Assembly (NCBI RefSeq): GCF_019457885.1
Contig: NZ_JAHZST010000002.1
Coordinates: forward strand, 186,001-250,000
Direction of reading: 5' to 3'
Length of the DNA: 64,000 bases
Origin: Shewanella nanhaiensis
Lineage (GTDB): Bacteria; Pseudomonadota; Gammaproteobacteria; Enterobacterales; Shewanellaceae
Shown here: positions 50,575 through 60,355 of the stretch, piece by piece
How the letters are laid out: every line of letters begins with the position of its first letter
How positions within the stretch are numbered: the first letter of the stretch is position 1
The notes under the pieces: model-generated
What the model was told of the DNA's origin: nothing
What the model saw: the letters and a program-made list of their open reading frames with translations, nothing else
The model's database searches: none
Made by a program: the position numbers and the translations under genes

Positions 50575-51126
50575 ATGTCACACCAAGGTTTTTACGGTCC
50601 GATAGAGGATACTGTTTGGCAAAAGGCCAGTAAGATCAAGCTTCTAATTTGTGATGTAGATGGAGTATTCTCCGACGGCTTAGTCTATATGAGTAACTCG
50701 GGCGATGAACTTAAAACCTTCCATACCCGCGACGGCTACGGCGTCAGATCTCTGCTCACCAGTGATATTCCTGTCGCCATTATTACCGGCAGAAAATCTA
50801 AGATTGTCGAAGATCGCATGACAGCCCTAGGGATCACCCATATTTATCAAGGCGTCGATGACAAGCTGACTCCCTATCAGGAGCTACTCTCTTTATACAA
50901 GGTAACGCCAGAAGAGGTCGCATATATCGGCGATGATATGGTTGACCTACCAGTGATGAAACAGGTTGGTTTATCGGTATGTGTTGCTGACGGCCATCCT
51001 TATGTTCAGCAAGGTGCCGATTTTGTTACTCATATCAAGGGAGGCCACGGCGCCCTACGTGAGTTGACAGATCTACTGCTTCTTAGCCAGAATAAGTTCG
51101 AAACGGCTCATGGAATGAGTATATGA
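50575..51126 (+). CDS. kdsC: 3-deoxy-D-manno-octulosonate 8-phosphate phosphatase
   Basis: 183-residue HAD-superfamily (C0 type) phosphatase that releases Kdo from Kdo 8-phosphate. The nucleophile motif is LLICDVDGVFSDGLVY, with AIITGRKS and YIGDDMVDLPVM as motifs II and III. Its stop overlaps the lptC start (ATGA). Confidence 0.95.
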   Translation: MSHQGFYGPIEDTVWQKASKIKLLICDVDGVFSDGLVYMSNSGDELKTFHTRDGYGVRSLLTSDIPVAIITGRKSKIVEDRMTALGITHIYQGVDDKLTPYQELLSLYKVTPEEVAYIGDDMVDLPVMKQVGLSVCVADGHPYVQQGADFVTHIKGGHGALRELTDLLLLSQNKFETAHGMSI

Positions 51127-51680
51127 ATAGAGTCACCCTCGCCATTATCGCCTTCTTTGGTACCGCACTTCTGCTCTACTGGCAGGTGCAATCCAAACGA
51201 GGAGATGAGGGGTTAACTGTCGATGTTAGCGCCCGACCCGATTATATTGCTGATAATCTAAAAAGTGTTGAATACAATGAACTTGGCTTAGTTAATAGCC
51301 GGGTTAGTGCTAAACATATGGAGCATTATGAAGAGGATAATATGACCTACTTCACCGAGCCTATCTATCTGGTGTACCCTGAGCAAGGCGAGGCTCAGTG
51401 GCAGCTACAATCGACCAAAGGCACCATGAATAAAAATTCAGGAAAAGTCATACTCGAAAACAATGTTATCATCAACGCCATAAACAGCAATGAGCCGATA
51501 CAGTCGATCAAAACAAGCTATCTTGAGTTGGATCTCAATACCATGATCATGACATCCGATGACAATATCTATATCACAGGTAGCGACTTTATTATTGAAG
51601 GGGTTGGTCTATATGCCGACCTCAACGCTGAAAACGTAAAATTAACCAGTCAGGTTAATGGCACCTACTCAGCACACTAG
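51123..51680 (+). CDS. lptC: LPS export protein LptC
   Basis: 185 residues: one N-terminal membrane helix (about 3-22) and a periplasmic beta-jellyroll (ESVEYNELGLVNSRVSAKHMEHYE-like start, MTSDDNIYITGSDFIIEGVGLYADL end). Connects the LptBFG transporter to LptA in the trans-envelope LPS bridge. Four-base overlap with kdsC. Confidence 0.93.
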   Translation: MNRVTLAIIAFFGTALLLYWQVQSKRGDEGLTVDVSARPDYIADNLKSVEYNELGLVNSRVSAKHMEHYEEDNMTYFTEPIYLVYPEQGEAQWQLQSTKGTMNKNSGKVILENNVIINAINSNEPIQSIKTSYLELDLNTMIMTSDDNIYITGSDFIIEGVGLYADLNAENVKLTSQVNGTYSAH

Positions 51681-51754
51681 TTAACGTCAACGCAAAATGG
51701 GTAAACATTTGCTTGATTAGCATTGGCATCTTTTATGTCAAATTGAAGGGATAT

Positions 51755-52345
51755 ATGAAGCAAAATACAGGCATCATCACTGCACTACTCTGCTTAATAA
51801 GCTTTAGTAGTGTTGCAAAAGTCGATGATCTAAAACAAGAAGTTAAAATCTCTGCAGCAAGTCAGGAAGCAGATATTAAAAATAACCAGATCATCTTTAA
51901 TGGCCCAGTTGAAGTCGTTCAGGGTTCAGTTAAAATCAATGCCGATAAGCTTAGAGCCTTTACCAAAGAGGGCTCTAACGGACGTATCTTAGTCGCTACG
52001 GGAAACCCAGCAACTTACTCACAGATAATGGAAGATGGCCGTCCAGCCAACGCCAGCGCAAAAGAGATCCGCTACGAGTTATCAAAACGCACTCTTATTC
52101 TGAAGGGTAATGCGACACTTGAGCAAGATGGTAGCCAAGTTACAGGTAATCAGATTCAATATAACATTGAAAAGCAGCAGCTTATTGCTGAAAGTACAGG
52201 TAGCGAAAGGGTGATCACCATTATCCAACCTGAAAATTACCAGGATGAATCTAAGCCTAAAACAGATAGCAACAAAGAGACTCAACCTGAAACTGAGCCA
52301 GAGACACCAGTAGAACCTGCAGTTAACGCTCAGGAGATCGAATGA
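51755..52345 (+). CDS. lptA: LPS transport periplasmic protein LptA
   Basis: 196 residues from the ATG that follows AAGGGATAT; the longer frame is ignored. Signal peptide (about 1-21) then an OstA/LptA jellyroll: [25 protein letters not shown] and [23 protein letters not shown]. The Pro/Glu/Thr-rich C-terminal tail is low complexity. It forms the periplasmic LPS bridge. Its stop overlaps lptB (ATGA). Confidence 0.94.
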   Translation: MKQNTGIITALLCLISFSSVAKVDDLKQEVKISAASQEADIKNNQIIFNGPVEVVQGSVKINADKLRAFTKEGSNGRILVATGNPATYSQIMEDGRPANASAKEIRYELSKRTLILKGNATLEQDGSQVTGNQIQYNIEKQQLIAESTGSERVITIIQPENYQDESKPKTDSNKETQPETEPETPVEPAVNAQEIE

Positions 52346-53073
52346 GCTCTTTAACGTTAAAGGCTGTAAACCTAGCCAAAAGTTATAAAAGTCGCGCCGT
52401 AGTACAAGACGTGAGTCTCAGTGTAAAAACAGGTCAGATAGTTGGCTTACTCGGCCCCAATGGTGCCGGAAAGACCACTACTTTTTATATGGTTGTGGGC
52501 TTAGTCCAAAGTGATAAAGGCCGTATCTTTATCGATAATGACGATCTCACATTAGATCCCATGCACCTACGTGCCCGTAAAGGGATAGGATACCTGCCCC
52601 AAGAGGCCAGTATTTTCAGAAAACTCTCTGTGCGCGATAACATTATGGCCGTTCTCCAGACCCGTGATGAGCTAGATAAAAATGCTCGCGAGGAGCAGCT
52701 TGAACACCTGCTGGAGGAGTTTCACATTACCCATATCAGAGATAGCCAAGGTATGTCACTGTCTGGTGGTGAGCGTAGACGCGTCGAGATAGCCAGAGCA
52801 CTAGCAGCAAACCCTAAATTTATCCTGCTCGATGAGCCCTTTGCAGGTGTCGATCCTATCTCGGTTATCGACATCAAAAAGATCATTTTACAGCTCAAAA
52901 GTCGTGGTCTTGGTGTCCTGATCACCGACCATAACGTACGGGAAACATTGGATGTTTGTGAGCATGCCTATATTGTAAGTCATGGAAACTTAATCGCTGA
53001 AGGTACACCCGCTGAAATCTTAGACAATCAGCAAGTACGAGCTGTGTACTTAGGTGAACAATTCAAGCTATAG
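52342..53073 (+). CDS. lptB: LPS export ABC transporter ATPase LptB
   Basis: 243 residues with Walker [14 protein letters not shown], the LptB-type [14 protein letters not shown]-loop region, signature [15 protein letters not shown] and Walker [13 protein letters not shown]. Powers LptFG extraction of LPS from the inner membrane. lptF and lptG are not in this window, as expected. Confidence 0.96.
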   Translation: MSSLTLKAVNLAKSYKSRAVVQDVSLSVKTGQIVGLLGPNGAGKTTTFYMVVGLVQSDKGRIFIDNDDLTLDPMHLRARKGIGYLPQEASIFRKLSVRDNIMAVLQTRDELDKNAREEQLEHLLEEFHITHIRDSQGMSLSGGERRRVEIARALAANPKFILLDEPFAGVDPISVIDIKKIILQLKSRGLGVLITDHNVRETLDVCEHAYIVSHGNLIAEGTPAEILDNQQVRAVYLGEQFKL

Positions 53074-53079
53074 TTAATC

Positions 53080-53100
53080 TAGAGGATCGATTCTCCTCTA
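53080..53100 (+). promoter_or_regulatory. Hairpin between lptB and rpoN
   Basis: TAGAGGA / TCCTCTA, seven base pairs with a seven-base loop, and no T run. Possible processing or partial termination signal before rpoN. Confidence 0.35.
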
Positions 53101-53224
53101 ATTTAAAAATTCTACAGCATCGTTATGATTCGTTCTTATGAAGTCAATTGAGGGAGCAAAGACTCCCCAAATAGCTCCAACAGGCTTTCTCATTTTATAA
53201 GTACAAAGTAGGGAATAGCAGTAC

Positions 53225-54706
53225 ATGAAAGCGTCACTCCAGCTCAAAATGGGTCAGCACTTAACCATGACACCTCAGCTTCAACAGGCGATACGTCTGC
53301 TGCAACTGTCGTCACTGGAACTGCAACAGGAGATCCAACAAGCATTAGATTCCAATCCATTACTGGAGTTGGACGAAGAGCAAGTTGATGCTAACGCTGA
53401 TAATAGCGATGTAAAAAACAACAGCGAAACAGACTTCAGTGCTTCTGTCGAAAAAGAGGCCGATAAAGATAGCTCGTCACTTGAAACATCCGACGCACTG
53501 AATCAAGATTCCATGCCTGAGGACCTCCCTGTCGACACCACATGGGATGAGGTCTATACCGCAACACCAAACTCAAGCTCTGGCGCGATGCGAGATGATG
53601 ATCTTCCCTTCCAAGGCGAAACCTGTGAAGGTCTGTATGAGCACCTTGAGTGGCAAAAAAACTTAACCCCGTTTTCAGATAATGACTTAGCCATCGCGAC
53701 CGCCATTATTGATGCGATCGATGAGCGTGGTTATCTGACGCAAAGTACCGATGATATCTTAGAAGCCATGGGCGATCCTGAGATTGAACTTGATGAAGTT
53801 GAAGCTGTGCTTAAACGTGTTCAGCACTTTGACCCTATCGGTGTTGCAGCCCGTGACCTCAGTGAGTGTCTGTTTATTCAGCTAGCCCAATATACCGACA
53901 CAACACCTCATATCGACAATGCCCGATTACTGATTAAGGAACACCTTGATCTAATAGCAGGCCGTGACTTCCGCCTCTTAATGCGTAAAACCAAGCTTAA
54001 AGAGGATGATTTAAGGCAAGCTATTGAGCTTATCCAAACTCTAAATCCACGTCCTGGACTGGCCATCAATCCAAGTCGAGATGAGTACGTTATTCCAGAT
54101 GTGACTGTGATTAAAAAGAAGGGCCGCTGGGTTGTTGAACTCAACCCAGATTATATGCCAAAAATTAATGTGAATCAGCATTACGCTTCCATGGCTCGCA
54201 GCACTAAAAACCAAGCAGATAGTCAATTTATCCGCGGGCATTTGCAGGAAGCCAAGTGGTTTATCAAGAGTTTAGAGAGTCGTAACGACACACTTCTCAA
54301 GGTCTCAAACTGCATAGTCAAATTTCAGCAGGGCTTCTTCGAATATGGTGAAGAGGCGATGAAACCTATGGTGCTAAATGACATAGCCGAAGAGGTTGAG
54401 ATGCATGAATCGACCATCTCCCGTGTCACAACCCAAAAATATATGCATACCCCAAGAGGCATATTTGAGCTGAAATATTTCTTCTCCAGCCATGTGGGTA
54501 CCGACGATGGCGGAGAGTGTTCATCGACAGCTATCCGCGCCTTCATAAAAAAACTGGTGGCAGCAGAGAACCAACAAAAGCCTCTCAGTGATAGCAAGAT
54601 GGCCCTTCTTCTTGCAGAGCAGGGCATCAAAGTAGCGAGACGAACCATAGCCAAGTACCGTGAGGCCATGTTGATTCCGCCATCAAACCAAAGAAAGAGT
54701 TTATAA
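53225..54706 (+). CDS. rpoN: RNA polymerase sigma-54 factor
   Basis: 493 residues. Region I is Gln/Leu-rich ([23 protein letters not shown]) and contacts enhancer-binding proteins; region II is acidic; the C-terminus has the helix-turn-helix ([19 protein letters not shown]) and the RpoN box [10 protein letters not shown]. It recognises -24/-12 promoters such as the one found at 17521-17537. Followed in conserved order by hpf, ptsN, rapZ and ptsO. Confidence 0.97.
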   Translation: MKASLQLKMGQHLTMTPQLQQAIRLLQLSSLELQQEIQQALDSNPLLELDEEQVDANADNSDVKNNSETDFSASVEKEADKDSSSLETSDALNQDSMPEDLPVDTTWDEVYTATPNSSSGAMRDDDLPFQGETCEGLYEHLEWQKNLTPFSDNDLAIATAIIDAIDERGYLTQSTDDILEAMGDPEIELDEVEAVLKRVQHFDPIGVAARDLSECLFIQLAQYTDTTPHIDNARLLIKEHLDLIAGRDFRLLMRKTKLKEDDLRQAIELIQTLNPRPGLAINPSRDEYVIPDVTVIKKKGRWVVELNPDYMPKINVNQHYASMARSTKNQADSQFIRGHLQEAKWFIKSLESRNDTLLKVSNCIVKFQQGFFEYGEEAMKPMVLNDIAEEVEMHESTISRVTTQKYMHTPRGIFELKYFFSSHVGTDDGGECSSTAIRAFIKKLVAAENQQKPLSDSKMALLLAEQGIKVARRTIAKYREAMLIPPSNQRKSL

Positions 54707-54750
54707 GATATTTGAAAAGTGAATATATTGAGGTTGGTCATTGTGACGTA

Positions 54751-54806
54751 AAGTCTGTAACTTCACGACATGCTGGACCCTGAACATAGAAGTGATCTGG
54801 ATATAT
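54751..54806. repeat. Degenerate remnant of the inverted-repeat element at 60082-60346
   Basis: The stretch GTCTGTAACTTCACGACATG (54753 on) and the following CTGGACCCTGAACATAGAAG, TGATCTGGATATATA line up base for base with the right end of the 265-bp element (CTCTGTCACTTCTCGACATG, CTGAATCCTGCATCTTGAAG, TTGTTTGGGTATATA). The left end was not found. It lies in the rpoN-hpf gap, which is enlarged to about 208 bases. Confidence 0.6.
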
Positions 54807-54914
54807 ATCCACACAGGATGCGGTGTTTCGAAGTAGCTTGAATATGTAAATGCAGTGTAAACCTCAAATCAGCGAGCGCGTTTTTAACACAAACGAATCT
54901 GAAGGAGTATCTCT

Positions 54915-55202
54915 ATGCAAATAAACGTAACAGGTCATCACATCGAAATTACCACATCGCTACGCCAATATATTGAAGAAAAGTTTTCAAAGCTTGAACG
55001 ACATTTCGATCAGATCAATAATGTGCACGTTATTTTGAATGTTCAAAAAATGCAGCAGAAAGCAGAAGCCAAACTCCATCTTGCCGGAGGTGAGGTTTTC
55101 GCCGCGTCACAACATGCGGATATGTATGCAGCAATAGACTCCCTGATTGACAAGCTCGACCGTCAGGTAATTAAACATAAAGAGAAGCAAACAAAACATT
55201 AA
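54915..55202 (+). CDS. hpf: Ribosome hibernation promoting factor (short form)
   Basis: 95-residue HPF/YfiA-family protein that binds the 30S decoding groove and helps form inactive 100S ribosomes in stationary phase. ITTSLRQYIEEKFSKLERHFD and EAKLHLAGGEVFAASQHADMYAAIDSLIDKLDRQ match the short HPF class; there is no long C-terminal dimerisation domain. AAGGAG upstream. Confidence 0.95.
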   Translation: MQINVTGHHIEITTSLRQYIEEKFSKLERHFDQINNVHVILNVQKMQQKAEAKLHLAGGEVFAASQHADMYAAIDSLIDKLDRQVIKHKEKQTKH

Positions 55203-55204
55203 CG

Positions 55205-55648
55205 ATGGAATTAAGCACCATCCTGCAGCCGGAGTGCACAACTTGCGCCACTCCGGGCAGTAAGAAAAAGGTACTGGAACTTATCAGCGATCTTGCCGCT
55301 GTCCAGTACCCAAGCCTTTCCTCTCAAGAGATTTTTGAAAGTCTTTTGGCTAGAGAGAAAATGGGCAGCACAGGTATAGGTAACGGTATAGCGATTCCAC
55401 ATGGAAGGTTAACCAATATTAGTCAGCCCGTTGCGGTACTCATTAAGTGCGAAGAGCCTATCTCTTTCGACTCAATTGATAAACAGCCGGTCGATATACT
55501 ATTTGCACTATTAGTTCCAGCTGATCAATGTGAACAGCACTTAAGCACCCTGTCGGCGATGGCAGAGAAGCTTAATGACAAGCTAATTTTAAAGCAGTTA
55601 CGAAAAACACAAGATGAGTCAGAACTTTATCAGGTGATCACCCAATGA
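55205..55648 (+). CDS. ptsN: Nitrogen-PTS EIIA component
   Basis: 147-residue EIIA(Ntr). The phosphorylated histidine is in [11 protein letters not shown]. Regulatory phosphotransfer protein receiving phosphate from NPr; in E. coli it controls potassium transport and stress pathways. It begins two bases after hpf and its stop overlaps rapZ (ATGA). Confidence 0.95.
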   Translation: MELSTILQPECTTCATPGSKKKVLELISDLAAVQYPSLSSQEIFESLLAREKMGSTGIGNGIAIPHGRLTNISQPVAVLIKCEEPISFDSIDKQPVDILFALLVPADQCEQHLSTLSAMAEKLNDKLILKQLRKTQDESELYQVITQ

Positions 55649-56487
55649 AACTGGTTATGGTATCCGGTCGTTCCGGATCAGGAAAATCTGTCGCCCTTAG
55701 GGTTTTAGAGGATCTCGGATACTATTGTGTCGACAATCTTCCTCTGCCTCTTATGGATACATTATTGGAACAACTCAAAGGTAGCACAGAGCTTGTCGCT
55801 ATCAGCGTTGATGTCCGTAATATGCATGAGACAGAGCTAGAGAAACAGCTTTCGAATCTACCTGAAGGGACTGAGCTGCTAAGCTTCTTCCTAAACTCAA
55901 GTGACGAAGTTCTCCTCAAGCGTTACAGCGAAACCCGCCGTCTCCACCCTCTTTCGAGAAGTAAAACTTCACTTAAAGAAGCGATAGATCATGAGCGACT
56001 ACTGCTAGAGCCAGTCTCTAAACTCGTTGATCACTATATCGACACCTCTAATCTCAATATTTACGATCTTAGTAATCAGGTCAGAGAGATATTATTAGGC
56101 AGTGTAGATAAAGAGCTAGTCATTAACTTCGAGTCTTTCGGTTTCAAACATGGCATGCCAGCAGAGGCAGATTTTATGTTTGATGTCAGGTTCTTACCAA
56201 ACCCGCATTGGGAGCCTGAGCTTAGACCGATGACAGGTCTGGATGAACCCGTTCAGCTTTTCCTTAGTCAGCAACCCACAGTCAATAAGTTTATCTGGCA
56301 AATAGAGAACTTGTTAGAAACCTGGCTGCCGCATCTTGAGCGCAATAACCGTAGTTATCTAACAATCGCTATCGGTTGCACCGGTGGACAACACAGATCT
56401 GTCTATGTCACAGAGCAGCTTGCTAAGCTCTTTAGTCAAAGCAAACACACAGTACAGGCCCGCCACCGCGAATTAAGCAATGACTAA
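55645..56487 (+). CDS. rapZ: RNase adapter protein RapZ
   Basis: 280 residues. N-terminal P-loop [14 protein letters not shown] and Walker-B-like region; the C-terminal domain ([24 protein letters not shown] and [16 protein letters not shown]) is the RNA- and metabolite-binding part. In E. coli it delivers the small RNA GlmZ to RNase E and so controls glucosamine-6-phosphate synthase. Overlaps ptsN by four bases and ptsO by eight. Confidence 0.96.
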   Translation: MKLVMVSGRSGSGKSVALRVLEDLGYYCVDNLPLPLMDTLLEQLKGSTELVAISVDVRNMHETELEKQLSNLPEGTELLSFFLNSSDEVLLKRYSETRRLHPLSRSKTSLKEAIDHERLLLEPVSKLVDHYIDTSNLNIYDLSNQVREILLGSVDKELVINFESFGFKHGMPAEADFMFDVRFLPNPHWEPELRPMTGLDEPVQLFLSQQPTVNKFIWQIENLLETWLPHLERNNRSYLTIAIGCTGGQHRSVYVTEQLAKLFSQSKHTVQARHRELSND

Positions 56488-56755
56488 ATTAGAACGCCAA
56501 GTTACCATATGTAATAAGCTTGGACTCCACGCCCGCGCCGCGACTAAACTAGCCGTTCTAGCATCGGAATTCGACGCTAAAGTCACGATTATACAAGGGG
56601 AGAAACAAGCTTCTGCAGCAAGTGTGCTGGGCTTGTTGATGCTGGAAACCGGAATAGGGAAAACCATAACCCTGCTCGGTGAGGGCCAAGATGCCTCTGC
56701 AGCACTAGACGCCATCTGTGCTCTAGTTGATGCAAAATTTGATGAAGCAAGTTAA
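56480..56755 (+). CDS. ptsO: Nitrogen-PTS phosphocarrier NPr
   Basis: 91-residue HPr-like protein with the phosphorylated His17 in [10 protein letters not shown], and the [11 protein letters not shown] segment in the Ser46 region. Passes phosphate to PtsN. Starts inside the rapZ 3' end. Confidence 0.94.
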   Translation: MTKLERQVTICNKLGLHARAATKLAVLASEFDAKVTIIQGEKQASAASVLGLLMLETGIGKTITLLGEGQDASAALDAICALVDAKFDEAS

Positions 56756-56801
56756 ACCTTACCACTAAGCTATCCCAGATATTTCTTATCAACACCGTGG
56801 T

Positions 56802-56823
56802 CTGTATTTAACCTAAAATACAG
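56802..56823 (+). promoter_or_regulatory. Hairpin in the mgtE leader
   Basis: CTGTATTT / AAATACAG, a perfect eight-base stem with a six-base loop, ends about 22 bases before the mgtE ATG. It is far too small to be an M-box magnesium riboswitch. Confidence 0.35.
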
Positions 56824-56845
56824 ACAGCTTCATAGGGGGCCTGTT

Positions 56846-58210
56846 ATGCCAATTGAAGTATTAGATAATGAGCTTACCGATCAGCGGTTAAACCAGTTAA
56901 CACAAGCCCTTAGCAGTGGCATGTTTGTTCATGTCAGAAATATGCTCCATGATATGGCAGCCTCTGATATCGCCTTTATATTAGAGTCATCCCCACCCAG
57001 AACCCGTCAGGTTTTATGGCAACTGATCGATCAAGATCAAACTGGTGAGATCCTCGATGAACTTGGCGAAGAGCTTAAAGATAGTCTCATCAAACAGATG
57101 AGCCCTGAGCGCGTTGCAAAAGCGGCTGAAGGGATGGACACCGATGACCTCGCTTATATATTACGAAGCCTACCTGATAGTGTATTTAAACAGGTACTTC
57201 ACTCCATGCGAAGTCAAGACAGGGCCAGAGTCGAACAAGCCCTAGCCTACCCCGATGACACCGCTGGCAGTATCATGAATACCGATACCGTCACCCTACG
57301 CCCCGACGTAAATATCGATGTTATCCTACGTTACTTAAGAATACGAGGTAAGCTTCCGGAAGCTACAGATACTCTCTATGTGGTCGATAAACACGACCGC
57401 TTACTCGGCGGCGTCGAGATAGCCGATCTGCTAACCTGCGATCCTAATTCATCGATACGAGATATTATGGATGCTGAGCTGGAGGGTATTCCGGTCGGCA
57501 TGTCAGATAATGAGGTGGCGCAGCTTTTCGAACGACACGATTGGATTTCAGCACCAGTTATCGGTGAAGATAACCAGCTCCTTGGCCGTATCACCATCGA
57601 TGATGTTGTCGACGTTATTCGAGAAAATGCCGAGCACTCCATGATGGGGATGGCAGGTATGGATGATGATGCCGACACCTTTGGTCCAGTGCTAAAGAGT
57701 ACCCTTCAACGCTCACTTTGGCTAACCATCAATCTGTTTGCAGCCCTGCTAGCGGCTTCTGTCAGTAACATGTTTGAAGGCACTTTAGAGCAGTTTGCCA
57801 CCATAGCGATTTTGATGACAATTGTCCCCAGCATGGGAGGCGTAGCCGGAAATCAAACCTTAGCACTTGTGATACGCGGCATCGCACTTGGCCAAATAGG
57901 CCAAAGTAACTCCCGCTGGCTAATAGGTAAAGAGTTGGCCATCGGCTTCCTCAATGGACTGCTTTGGTCTGTCCTCGTCTTTGCTGCCATCTGGCTCTGG
58001 AAAGGCGATCTTGCCTTAGGTGGGCTCATTGGAGGGGCCATGTTGATCAATATGACAGTAGCTGGCCTCGCAGGCGCCTGTATCCCATTACTACTGAAGA
58101 GAATGAATATTGACCCCGCGCTCGCTGGCGGTATGGTACTTACAACTGTCACAGACGTCATCGGCCTCTTTGCCTTCTTGGGTCTCGCGACATTCTTTCT
58201 ACTGAACTAA
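56846..58210 (+). CDS. mgtE: Magnesium transporter MgtE
   Basis: 454 residues: cytoplasmic N domain (about 1-130), two CBS domains (about 140-260; DTAGSIMNTDTVTLRPD, HDWISAPVIGEDNQLLGRITIDDVVDVI), then five membrane helices with the pore motifs PSMGGVAGNQTLALVIRG and TTVTDVIGLFAFLG. In the structurally known family the cytoplasmic domains close the channel when Mg2+ is plentiful. It follows ptsO after 90 bases. Confidence 0.95.
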   Translation: MPIEVLDNELTDQRLNQLTQALSSGMFVHVRNMLHDMAASDIAFILESSPPRTRQVLWQLIDQDQTGEILDELGEELKDSLIKQMSPERVAKAAEGMDTDDLAYILRSLPDSVFKQVLHSMRSQDRARVEQALAYPDDTAGSIMNTDTVTLRPDVNIDVILRYLRIRGKLPEATDTLYVVDKHDRLLGGVEIADLLTCDPNSSIRDIMDAELEGIPVGMSDNEVAQLFERHDWISAPVIGEDNQLLGRITIDDVVDVIRENAEHSMMGMAGMDDDADTFGPVLKSTLQRSLWLTINLFAALLAASVSNMFEGTLEQFATIAILMTIVPSMGGVAGNQTLALVIRGIALGQIGQSNSRWLIGKELAIGFLNGLLWSVLVFAAIWLWKGDLALGGLIGGAMLINMTVAGLAGACIPLLLKRMNIDPALAGGMVLTTVTDVIGLFAFLGLATFFLLN

Positions 58211-58232
58211 TCAGTATAACTTCACTATCAAA

Positions 58233-58254
58233 AAGGGAGCCAATTGGCTCCCTT
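58233..58254. terminator. Terminator after mgtE
   Basis: AAGGGAGCC-AATT-GGCTCCCTT with flanking A and T bases, between the convergent mgtE and solute-binding-protein genes. Confidence 0.8.
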
Positions 58255-58269
58255 ATGCTAAGCAGTAAA

Positions 58270-59059
58270 CTAGCGCAGTGGCGCATCGAAGCCATATTTA
58301 GCCAAAATATTTTGCCCCGGTTGAGACAGAATAAACATGGCAAGTTCACTGGAGTTCGCGTTGGCGTCTTCTAGGATAGTTAAACCATAGTTAGCCCCAA
58401 CAGATAATGCTTGTGGGATCTGTACGATCTGCAGGGCTGGTAGCTCTTTTTGTGCCAACACAGCATTGGTACAGTAAGTTAAAAAGATATCAGCACCTCT
58501 GTTTTCCATCACCCAGCCATAGGGGTTTCTCCCTTTAGGTGCTACCGCTGTTTTTGCACCACCAGTTAACTTTATCGCCTTGCGCTCCAGCTTCTGTGTC
58601 GCACCAAGTTGAACTTTATCGGCTCTGGCAAATAAGGCCCAAGCATAATCACCAGCTGGATCTGCTTTAGGGGTGGAGATCCCCACCTTGACTGAATCTT
58701 GCAACATCTTCTCCAGCAGTGAATCACTCGCAACATCCACTTCCGGCTGTGCAATGGCGCATAGCTTATTGCGCGCAAACATAACCACAGAGCCACTTTT
58801 ATCCGATGCATGTAACGTTTGAGGGTGCTTCATATTAGCTGAAGCAAATAGATCAACCCTCTCCCCCTCTTCGATACGTTTACGCAAGAGCCCAGATGGA
58901 GCAAACTCAGCATTAACCTTTTCACTCTCCAGCTGCTGATATTCACTCACTATACTCTGTCATCGCCGCCTTTAAACTTCCAGCAGCTCTTAGCTCTAAC
59001 GGTGTTGAATTGGCCATAAAAGGGAGGGTTAATACGGCGACGGCTATCCACTTTTTCAT
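58270..59059 (-). pseudogene. Frameshifted ModA-like periplasmic solute-binding protein
   Basis: The ATG at 59059 opens a signal peptide and the start of a binding protein (MKKWIAVAVLTLPFMANS, then LELRAAGSLKAAMTEYSE) but stops at 58943-58945 after 38 residues. The frame shifted by one base continues at once (SEYQQLESEKVNAEFAPSG) to 58270 with a normal ModA/type-2 binding-protein body including NPYGWVMENRGADIFLTYCTN. One extra base in TATAGTG explains everything. A GTG at 58950 could start the body alone, but without export signal. No permease or ATPase gene is adjacent. Either a recent inactivation or a sequencing error. Confidence 0.75.
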
Positions 59060-59213
59060 CTTATTATTCCAGCAAAATAAACCTATAGGCGACTATCAAG
59101 CCATAGCTCACGCTCAGTCTCAATAGGCATAAAATGATGTTTATAATACTTGGGAGATGAGTCTTACGTTTCAAATATTAGCAGGACAAATTGTCTATAC
59201 GCACCAAAAACAA

Positions 59214-59240
59214 AAATGGCTTCCAATAAGGAAGCCATTT
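59214..59240 (-). terminator. Terminator of the OmpA-type lipoprotein gene
   Basis: Perfect stem AAATGGCTTCC / GGAAGCCATTT, loop AATAA or TTATT, followed on the minus strand by TTGTTTTTGG. Confidence 0.75.
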
Positions 59241-59276
59241 ATAGATAAGGATAATACCAATCAATATAAGATGAAA

Positions 59277-59951
59277 TTAAGAGAGTGGACTCAAGATAAT
59301 TTCAACACGGCGGTTCTCCGCACGTCCCTCTTTAGTGGCATTTGATGCAATCGGTCTCTCTTCACCCATACCATCAGATTTCACTCTAGCATACTCAACT
59401 TTCTGAGAAACAAGGTAATCAGCAACCTCAACAGCACGTACTTTAGAGAGTCTTAAGTTATAAGATTCTGAACCTGAGCTATCGGTGAAGCCAAGAACAT
59501 TCAAGCGCGTCTTGTCATACTCTTTCGCCACTAATGCCACACTGTTGAGTACTCTCTTAGCACCCGCACTCAAGTGTGTCTCATCGACGCCGAAAGTAAC
59601 TTCATTAGGCATATTTAAGATAATATTATCGCCACTGCGAGTCACACTCACACCAGTCGATTGTAGCTGCTTTCTTAGCTCTGCTTCCTGAGTATCCATG
59701 TAGTAACCGATACCACCACCTAGCGCAGCTCCAGAAGCTGCACCAATTAACGCACCTTTACCTCGATCACTCTTACTCGATGATGCAACACCAATCGCAG
59801 CACCCGCAATCGCGCCTATGATGGCACCATTTGTTGCCTTGGCATTTTGTGATTCATTGGTATAAGGGTTAGTCGTTTGGCAACCAGTTAACGCTACCAA
59901 TGAACAAGCTAGTACTACTTTTACTGCAAAAAACTTCTTCAAACTCTGCAT
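59277..59951 (-). CDS. OmpA-family lipoprotein with glycine-zipper domain (YiaD-like)
   Basis: 224 residues from MQSLKKFFAVKV (GGAGTAAAG upstream). Lipobox LTGC gives a lipidated Cys near residue 22. A glycine-zipper segment (GAIIGAIAGAAIGVASS, GALIGAASGAALGGGIGYYMD) is followed by an OmpA peptidoglycan-binding domain (LNVLGFTDSSGSESYNLRLSKVRAVEVADYL, GEERPIASNATKEGRAENRRVEI). It anchors outer membrane to peptidoglycan. Same layout as E. coli YiaD. Confidence 0.88.
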   Translation of the reverse strand: MQSLKKFFAVKVVLACSLVALTGCQTTNPYTNESQNAKATNGAIIGAIAGAAIGVASSSKSDRGKGALIGAASGAALGGGIGYYMDTQEAELRKQLQSTGVSVTRSGDNIILNMPNEVTFGVDETHLSAGAKRVLNSVALVAKEYDKTRLNVLGFTDSSGSESYNLRLSKVRAVEVADYLVSQKVEYARVKSDGMGEERPIASNATKEGRAENRRVEIILSPLS

Positions 59952-60081
59952 CTTTACTCCAAGCCTGTTTATGTAGATTTTCAAAAACATTCATAGACAC
60001 AGAGACGCCGCTCTATGACTAAAAAATCAAGTAAGCATTGTCTCATATCAAGGCACTATTTCCAGTAATTACTCATACATA

Positions 60082-60346
60082 ATACCCAAGCTACCTCAAG
60101 ATGCTCGTTTCAGAGCCCCCGTAGGATAGCTGAACAAGGCAGTGATTGAGGATAATGGTTATTCCCTTATTGATATCACTAACACAGTGCAGGTATTCTA
60201 CGGGAACTCCCGAAGGGCATGGCGAGAAGCAACATTTTTCTGCGTTATGAAATATTGAATTAGAATAACTAGTCCTACTATTTCATGCCTTGAACTCTGT
60301 CACTTCTCGACATGCTGAATCCTGCATCTTGAAGTTGTTTGGGTAT
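60082..60346. mobile_element. 265-bp inverted-repeat element (MITE-like)
   Basis: The left end ATACCCAAGCTACCTCAAG-ATGC and the right end, read inverted, ATACCCAAACAACTTCAAG-ATGC agree at 20 of 23 positions. The interior has no gene. It fills most of the roughly 400-base gap before the OmpA-lipoprotein promoter. A worn copy of its right end lies at 54751-54806. Probably a non-autonomous dispersed element; no target duplication could be assigned with certainty. Confidence 0.7.
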
Positions 60347-60355
60347 ATACGTCAG

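Noticed and set aside
56802..56823. Magnesium riboswitch upstream of mgtE
   Set aside because: Only one small hairpin is present in 90 bases; an M-box needs far more conserved sequence and several helices.
59157..59345. 62-codon plus-strand frame before and into the OmpA-type lipoprotein gene
   Set aside because: It spans the terminator hairpin at 59214-59240 and the antisense end of the lipoprotein gene.
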